A stretch of 64,000 bases of DNA from positions 25,393,462 to 25,457,461 of the forward strand of contig OX031062.1 of assembly GCA_943736015.1 (NCBI GenBank). Direction: 5' to 3'. This document shows, piece after piece, positions 51,793 through 64,000 of this stretch. The notes under the pieces were generated by a model. The model had not been told where the DNA came from and searched no databases. It worked only from the letters and a program-made list of their open reading frames with translations. This DNA is from Tridacna crocea (Eukaryota; Mollusca; Bivalvia; Cardiida; Cardiidae). Within the stretch, counting starts at the first letter, position 1, and each line of letters opens with the position of its first letter. A program made the translations under genes and the position numbers.

Positions 51793-52241
51793 TTAACTCC
51801 TTACCACACAATCCCAACTTTTAATCCTTTCCCAAACAACAAATTTTGGACCCTTCCAAACAGAAAGAGTTTGAAGACGACAATTTTAGATCAGGGGAAA
51901 ATTGCAGAAAGTTCTCAAAAAGTAGAAAACACTGGGAAAAGGAGAAATTGCTCCTTACGAGCAATTTCTCCTTTTCCCAAAGTGTTTTCAAAATACTTTT
52001 ACTGCAGACACTTAAAAACCAGGGATTGTTAGGGAAAGGGTTAATGACCATGAGAAAGAAGCCTTTTGAAAACATTGTGGGAAAAGGAGAAAATGCTGGT
52101 AAACAACATTTTCTCCTCTTCCCACAATGTTTTCTAACCTTCACAAAACAAATTTTGAAGTTTGAGTCACTTTTATTTTTGTCGTCTGAATGTGCTTTCA
52201 GTTTTGACCTATTTGCATTTTGTCGTTTGGTAAAGATTTAA
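51793..52241 (-). mobile_element. TTAA-hairpin MITE hosting a second MITE
   Basis: The outer copy runs from TTAACTCCTTACCACACAAT (51793) to GTAAAGATTTAA (52241). It is split at its own internal TTAA by 51821-52044; after the insert the outer sequence resumes TGACCATGAGAAAGAAGCC with a good hairpin at about 52070-52130. Confidence 0.83.
51821..52044 (+). mobile_element. Inner TTAA-hairpin MITE (third hairpin sequence)
   Basis: TTAATCCTTTCCCAAACAAC to GGGAAAGGGTTAA, TTAA duplicated on both sides. Its hairpin (GGGAAAAGGAGAAATTGCTC / GAGCAATTTCTCCTTTTCCC) is centred near 51957-51960, exactly where the right arm of the inverted duplication ends. Confidence 0.85.
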
Positions 52242-52348
52242 AGTCAGGATATTCAGCCAGCTGCAGGTGTAGCAAGATGTCCAGTTTATGTTGATGTTTC
52301 CCTTACCCTTCCCAACCCTCTCAAAGTACAGCTTAGCCCTGCAACTCC

Positions 52349-52576
52349 TTAACCCTTTACCAAACAATCCCTGGTTTTTACAACCTTGAGATAGAAGTCT
52401 TTTGAAAACATTGTGGGAAAAGGAGAAAATGCTGGTAACCAGCATTTTCTCCTTTTCCCACAATGTTTTCTACCCTGCTGGAAACTGATTTCAATTTTTG
52501 AGTTACAATTATTTTGTCGTCTGCAAATGTTTTCAATTTGGCCCAGTTTAAATGTTGTCATCTGGTAAAGGGTTAA
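52349..52576 (-). mobile_element. TTAA-hairpin MITE, complete copy
   Basis: TTAACCCTTTACCAAACAAT to GGTAAAGGGTTAA; one of the best preserved copies, hairpin at about 52408-52470. Confidence 0.88.
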
Positions 52577-52584
52577 TGTACAGG

Positions 52585-53060
52585 GCTTGAGAAAAAAGAT
52601 GTCACTGGTTCAAATCTCCAGCTTAGCCTCTTTCTCTGGGAAAATATGTCACCCGTCATGCAAAAAGGGACCATCTTGGATTTCTGTACATGAATTATTT
52701 GAAAACAGATCAACGATAGTGCAGTCAGTTTAAATTGATATTTATAAATGATTGCACAACAAGATACAATGACCACTTTTCATACAGAAAACGTCATTAA
52801 AGCAATCTGTGCAGTCTGACCAAGGTTGACACTTTTCACAGTTCCCAGAAGGTCCCTTTTTGTGTGATGGGTCACGTATATGACAATCACTGCAACTGGA
52901 TTATTTTCTCTCTTCCAACTGATGACTGTTTAGATGATGCCACAGCTGGTTGTGTGGGAAAAAATCCAGTGACTAGGGAAGAACATTGTGCAAAGTACTA
53001 GAGAAGAAATGCTAGGAAAGCATGGATAGGTGAAGTGGCTGCTGAGGTTTCATTGAAAAT
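52585..53060 (+). mobile_element. SINE-2 interrupted by a TA-flanked MITE
   Basis: The head region has GTCACTGGTTCAAATCTCCA (box B) at 52601-52620 and the body resumes at 52877 (ATGACAATCACTGCAACTGG), ending GCATGGATAGGTGAAGTGGC at about 53041. The two halves are separated by 52647-52876. Confidence 0.75.
52647..52876. mobile_element. TA-flanked MITE with about 27-bp inverted ends
   Basis: TGTCACCCGTCATGCAAAAA at the left and TTTTTGTGTGATGGGTCACG at the right are inverted copies, with TA at 52645-52646 and 52877-52878. Non-coding. A TA target fits Tc1/mariner-type transposases. Confidence 0.78.
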
Positions 53061-53690
53061 GTTGGAATGGTGCTAACTGAAAAACAAATCTAGCAGACTA
53101 CAAAACTGAATTTTTCAACATTGATAAAAATTCAGATGACCGATGAAAACCAAAAAGAAAATCCTTGGACCTTGTCTATACACCCAGCTAACCCTTGACT
53201 TGCTTTTCAATGAAAACAAGTATAGCACGTATTCGCTTCCTGAAAATGAATCTCTAACATCTTTTTTTTTCTAGAGGGAATGGAAGGTTTGAAATTTGAA
53301 TTAAACTTTGTTATTACGATAGTAAACTTATAAGGTAGTTCAAACAGGAACATGGCAAACTATACAAATTTTTAAAAATGTTATTTCAAAGTTAGGATCT
53401 TCACTATAAATTCAAATGTATGATGTCCCAGTTTTTTGTTAGTAGACTGTCTCTGTCTTTTAGCAGATACTGGAACGATTTTTCGGAAAAATTATCACAT
53501 TAATAGTTTAAATAAATCAAACCACAGATTCCTGGACTTAGAGCCTGTACGTTACAAACTTAGCTACAGAATTACGCAAACATTGGTTGAATAATCAGAC
53601 ATAAAAATAGGAAAGGTCTACTGCAGGTATATTGATGTTATCCCCCAACTCCATTTTTTACAACACTGAATCTTTCACCAACTCTTTACT
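53061..53690. other. AT-rich intergenic stretch, nothing recognised
   Basis: No gene, RNA or repeat signature is apparent. Confidence 0.4.
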
Positions 53691-53791
53691 AAACAAAAAT
53701 TTGAGACTTGCCCAAATTGAAAGTCTTTGCGGATAACAATTTGAATGTGGCTTAAAAATGAAATTTTCTTTAGGAAGGATAGCAAGGGAAA

Positions 53792-53952
53792 AGGAGAAAA
53801 GGTTGGTTACTAGAACTTTATCCCTGTTCAACAACATTTTTAAAAACTATATTTCTAAGGGTCGTAAAAAGCTTTGGTTATGTGGCATAGGGTTTTAAAT
53901 AGTTACTGTGAATGTTTTCACCCGACAGCAACACTTTGGACTTGTCCAGATA
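53792..53952 (+). repeat. Direct repeat partner of 24170-24336
   Basis: Shares GGAGAAAAGGTTGGTTACTA, TATGTGGCATAGGGTTTTAA and ACACTTTGGACTTGTCC with 24170-24336 in the same order, about 29.6 kb apart and outside both arms. Confidence 0.7.
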
Positions 53953-55417
53953 CTTAGCATATGGAAACGATTGAATAAACGTAGGTCAAATGGTTGTAAT
54001 TGTCTTTGAAAAAGTAAAAAAAAAAACCTGGTGTTGAAACAGGAGAAAATGCATGTTGCAAGCCCTTCCTTTTTTCCCCAAATATTTTCTCTCACACTTT
54101 GAAAATTCGTTTTTTCACAGATGTTTCTGAACTTCATATTGATTTCTTTCAGTTTAATGACGTTTTTTTGAAAGTTTGAGGGGGGGTTACGGTTGAGAAA
54201 GTGAGACAAATAACAGACAATGGGGCAAATTAGCACGTCTGCTCCCCATTTTATACGGGTTGCTCGAAATGCTTTGGTAAAAGGTTGATTAGCTGTTTAG
54301 TGTCTTCAGAAAGACAGGGACAGTCCATTTAGTGATTTTAAAGCACTATTATCAAACATCCTTGTTGCACTTTCAGGCATGTACCTATTAACGAATAAGT
54401 TCATGTTATAGATCATGAACAAAAGAAACGTGGCTTCAGATCAAATTTCAGACCTTCCATAACTTCTTTTAAGATTCATTTTGAGTATTAAAACTAATGA
54501 AGTCTAACTTACTAAAAAAAAAAAAAAAAAAAAAATGGGTGAAGGGTTAAATCGGTGTTCCTTTGATCTCGGTACCGCACTTCAGGGTGGGTGGCCTTTA
54601 GAACAGCTGTAATGTACTTGCTTCTTACAGATTAGCACACAATGTGTCACATAAAATTGACTCTTCTTATCTTTTGTTTCATGATAATTTACCCCTTTGG
54701 TGATCATTAATGGTCAGGATTATGAATTTTATGCAGGTTTCAGAGTCTCTACATGCTCTTTATTTAAACAAGATTTTATAAAATGCATATTTTGTCTGTT
54801 TATGATTATTTTTTTCAAAGGCAATATCATGAAATATGTATGAATTGTTTTATAATTCATTTCCATAGATTTTTTGCTATGTCATTTTCTTTTCAGTTAT
54901 GAATTTGTCCAAATTTAAAGGATTTGCGAATGGGACATACGGCATTTGTTACTGAAATAATGCTATGATTGTCCGGTGTCACGTGATATACTGATGCGCC
55001 GCTTACAATAAAATGGAAATATCGCTTATATCAAATCTAGTTGGCAAATCGTCTATTGATTGTTATGTTGGAAATTAAATGTAAAACGCTAGAGATATTT
55101 CAAAATTATAGTTTTCAGGAACAAACTTAATTTTGTACGATATATCAACAGGATTTTTCTCTCTATTCGTCATGCATCCGACTGTCAAGGAGCGTTACTC
55201 CTGCTTCTTCCTCATGATCAAAAGTAGATCACTTATACAAAAATAAACCAAGCTTTGTAATGAATACTCTTCCTTCAACCGAAAAGGTATTCATTTGCTT
55301 AGTGGGTTGACTTTTGAGGCAATATTTGAACAATATGTCTCCCTTTCTTTCAAACTATTAATTCCACACAATGGGTTTCCTTGACAAATACCACTTCAGC
55401 GTTCTCAACGCTTTGAT
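53953..55417. other. Intergenic stretch upstream of SMC1
   Basis: Contains a poly-A tract (about 54514-54534), a poly-G tract (54180-54186) and one CACGTG (54980-54985). No gene or complete repeat is recognised. Confidence 0.45.
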
Positions 55418-55617
55418 TAAGACCCTGAGATAGAAGCCTTTTGAAACATTTCGGAAAGAGGAGAAAATGCTGGTAATATAACCAGCATTTTCTTCTTTTC
55501 CCACAATGTTTTCTACTCATTAAAACAAAGTTCATCTTGTGAGTCACATTACTTTTGTCGTATGCAAATCTTTCTAATTTGGGCCAGTTTAAAACTTGTT
55601 GTTTGGTAAAGAGTTAA
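55418..55617 (-). mobile_element. TTAA-hairpin MITE upstream of SMC1
   Basis: Left end lost; ACCCTGAGATAGAAGCCTTT, hairpin AGGAGAAAATGCTGGTAATA / ACCAGCATTTTCTTCTTTTC and right GGTAAAGAGTTAA remain. It ends 455 bp before the SMC1 start codon. Confidence 0.75.
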
Positions 55618-56072
55618 GTCAATTAGGAACCATATAAGCAAATATTTCCAGGCCTAATTGGAAATTCCATCCCTAGCAAAGTTAGATCTAGCAAGCAAGT
55701 ATCAGAGCTGTTTAATGTTAGATTGGAATCTGGGTTTAACTAAAGCATGCTCAAATAGGAAATGATTTTTTTTTAATCTTCTATTCTATCTTTTGATGGT
55801 ATATAGATCTACTAGTTTTCACGGCCGATCAAAGAGCTCCATTCCCTCTCAGCCACAGCTTTGTATTTGTTACAAGGAAGCTATTTTCACATACAAGTTA
55901 TAATCTCTCAACTTCTCGTTTACTACGAGATGTCAATAAGATATCGCAAATCGCGGTAAATTTATCAAAATTATGAGTTTTTTATCCGAAACTCTGTCCA
56001 AATAGACTATCGATCATTTAACAAAAGTTTGCATATTGTTCATTTCATCCACATCAACAAGCTGAACCAAAA

Positions 56073-63160
<7,088 letters not shown>

Positions 63161-63262
63161 GTAAGTGCCATTGCACCCATGAAGCACAAGCAAAATTTTG
63201 AAAGCTGAAGATTCATAAGTTTATGTATTTAGGTATTTGATATATTCAGTTAAAACTCTTTA

Positions 63263-63705
63263 AGCCTATACTCCATAGATACTCATTTCTATGTATTGCT
63301 TGTAGGAGCCTTTTGAAAACATTGTGACGAGCAATTTCACCTTTTGTCTCAATGTTTTCTATGCTATCAAAAGGTGTTATATACACATAAGAAATGGCAT
63401 CATCCTTGCTGTTATTTAGGATCATCGTCACATCTGCTATTTCATCTGGCGGAACAAAAGTGACAGCATGCATGTCGTAAAAGGCGACAAAAGGGGCATC
63501 ATTTTGTGTTTCGTCCATTCCTCATTTATCATGTTTGTCTTATGTTATTGCACATGTATGTTATTTTCACCTTGCATTATTGTTTACTAAGTAAGTGCGC
63601 CCAATATGACCTAAGTTGTCGACGGGCCTTAAAACGCTTCTCTATTCCTTTATTTAGGGTCAATAAGAGATACCATAGAAATGCCTTATGGGGTAAAGGG
63701 TTTAT
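63263..63705 (-). mobile_element. TTAA-hairpin MITE subfamily B, interrupted
   Basis: ACTCCATAGATACTCATTTC, GACGAGCAATTTCACCTTTT and ATCAAAAGGTGTTATATACA identify subfamily B in reverse. Its left hairpin arm is shortened and a 229-bp piece lies inside (63421-63649). After it the element resumes GGTCAATAAGAGATACCATA and ends GGGGTAAAGGG. Confidence 0.75.
63412..63658. mobile_element. 229-bp insertion with 9-bp target duplication
   Basis: TTATTTAGG at 63412-63420 and 63650-63658 flank an unrelated 229-bp segment. No inverted ends are visible. Its minus strand carries TTTTGTCGCCTTTTACGACA, a phrase that may belong to a dispersed repeat, but the family is not recognised. Confidence 0.6.
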
Positions 63706-63749
63706 GGCCATTTGTATGAATGAGCTTGAATTGCTTTGTTTAGCATAAC

Positions 63750-64000
63750 TTTACCAGATGCAAAATTTTGGACTTGTCCGAATTGGAAGAAATTGCAGAA
63801 TATAGATTAAATGTGGCTCAAATGTTGAAATTTATCTTTTAAAAGGTATAACACATTGTGGGAAGCAGACGATAGGTAAAATGAGGCTCAAATGTTGAAA
63901 TTTTATCTTTTATAGGGTAGAAAACACTGTGGGAAAAGGAGAAATTGCTGGTTACCAGCACTTTTTCCGTTTCCCACATTGTTTTCAAAAGCTCTCTCCT
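63750..64000 (+). mobile_element. TTAA-hairpin MITE with internal duplication, cut by the window end
   Basis: CTTTACCAGATGCAAAATTT, then a duplicated internal block (GGCTCAAATGTTGAAATT at about 63816 and 63882), then the hairpin (GGGAAAAGGAGAAATTGCTG / CCAGCACTTTTTCCGTTTCC). The right terminus lies beyond 64000. Confidence 0.7.

Larger units (their letters stand above)
42421..51965 (-). repeat. Right arm of the large inverted duplication
   Basis: Reverse complement of 24360-33632. Arm-specific differences include a 604-bp insertion (47019-47622), a 60-bp insertion with 10-bp duplications (45850-45909), absence of the 24945-25390 segment, and a fuller family 2 hairpin near 44880-44950. Confidence 0.93.

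Overview
The window is intron-rich, AT-rich animal nuclear DNA. Two host genes are unmistakable: the 5' part of EDEM1 (ER degradation-enhancing mannosidase-like protein, GH47) on the minus strand (9 exons, 2671-21445; the last exons lie left of the window) and the 5' part of the cohesin subunit SMC1 (SMC1A type) on the plus strand (7 exons, 56073-63160; the rest lies right of the window). Protein similarity together with the repeat types (elements ending in GCTCAGGTGAGCT, blocks with 145-166 bp tandem units, tRNA-derived SINEs, YqaJ/SAP-type gene relics) suggests a mollusc, most likely a bivalve; this taxonomic call is inference.

Layout. 1-684: end of a tandem-unit repeat element. 2671-21445: EDEM1, whose introns are filled with miniature elements; its 8.4 kb intron 1 holds a TIR element (15174-16127), a Helentron-like tandem element (16141-18077), a TA-flanked foldback element (18170-18815) and a striking array of seven dispersed copies of a 14-bp motif (19204-20909). 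21446-56072: a 34.6 kb gene-poor interval dominated by a large inverted duplication (arms about 24360-33632 and 42421-51965, spacer about 8.8 kb). The spacer carries the wreck of a SAP/YqaJ-exonuclease type gene that is split by a Helentron-like insertion. 56073-64000: SMC1 exons 1-7, with introns carrying the same repeat families.

The most conspicuous feature is a very abundant miniature element, here called TTAA-hairpin MITE (about 45 copies or pieces). It is about 220-260 bp, has terminal repeats CCCTTTACCA / TGGTAAAGGG directly abutting TTAA on both sides (as in piggyBac-type elements), and a central near-perfect 50-60 bp palindrome. At least three sequence subfamilies keep the palindrome although its sequence differs. 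Copies nest in one another at TTAA, sit a few bases from EDEM1 splice donors, and lie exactly at breakpoints of the inverted duplication, suggesting that hairpin-prone DNA helped make that rearrangement.

The two host genes belong to different processes (ER glycoprotein quality control; sister chromatid cohesion) and point away from each other. I see no rRNA genes, no true tRNA genes, no CRISPR and no recognisable reverse transcriptase, integrase, capsid or envelope coding sequence. Exon boundaries were derived by hand from GT/AG sites, reading-frame phase and remembered human EDEM1/SMC1A sequence; repeat family names are provisional.
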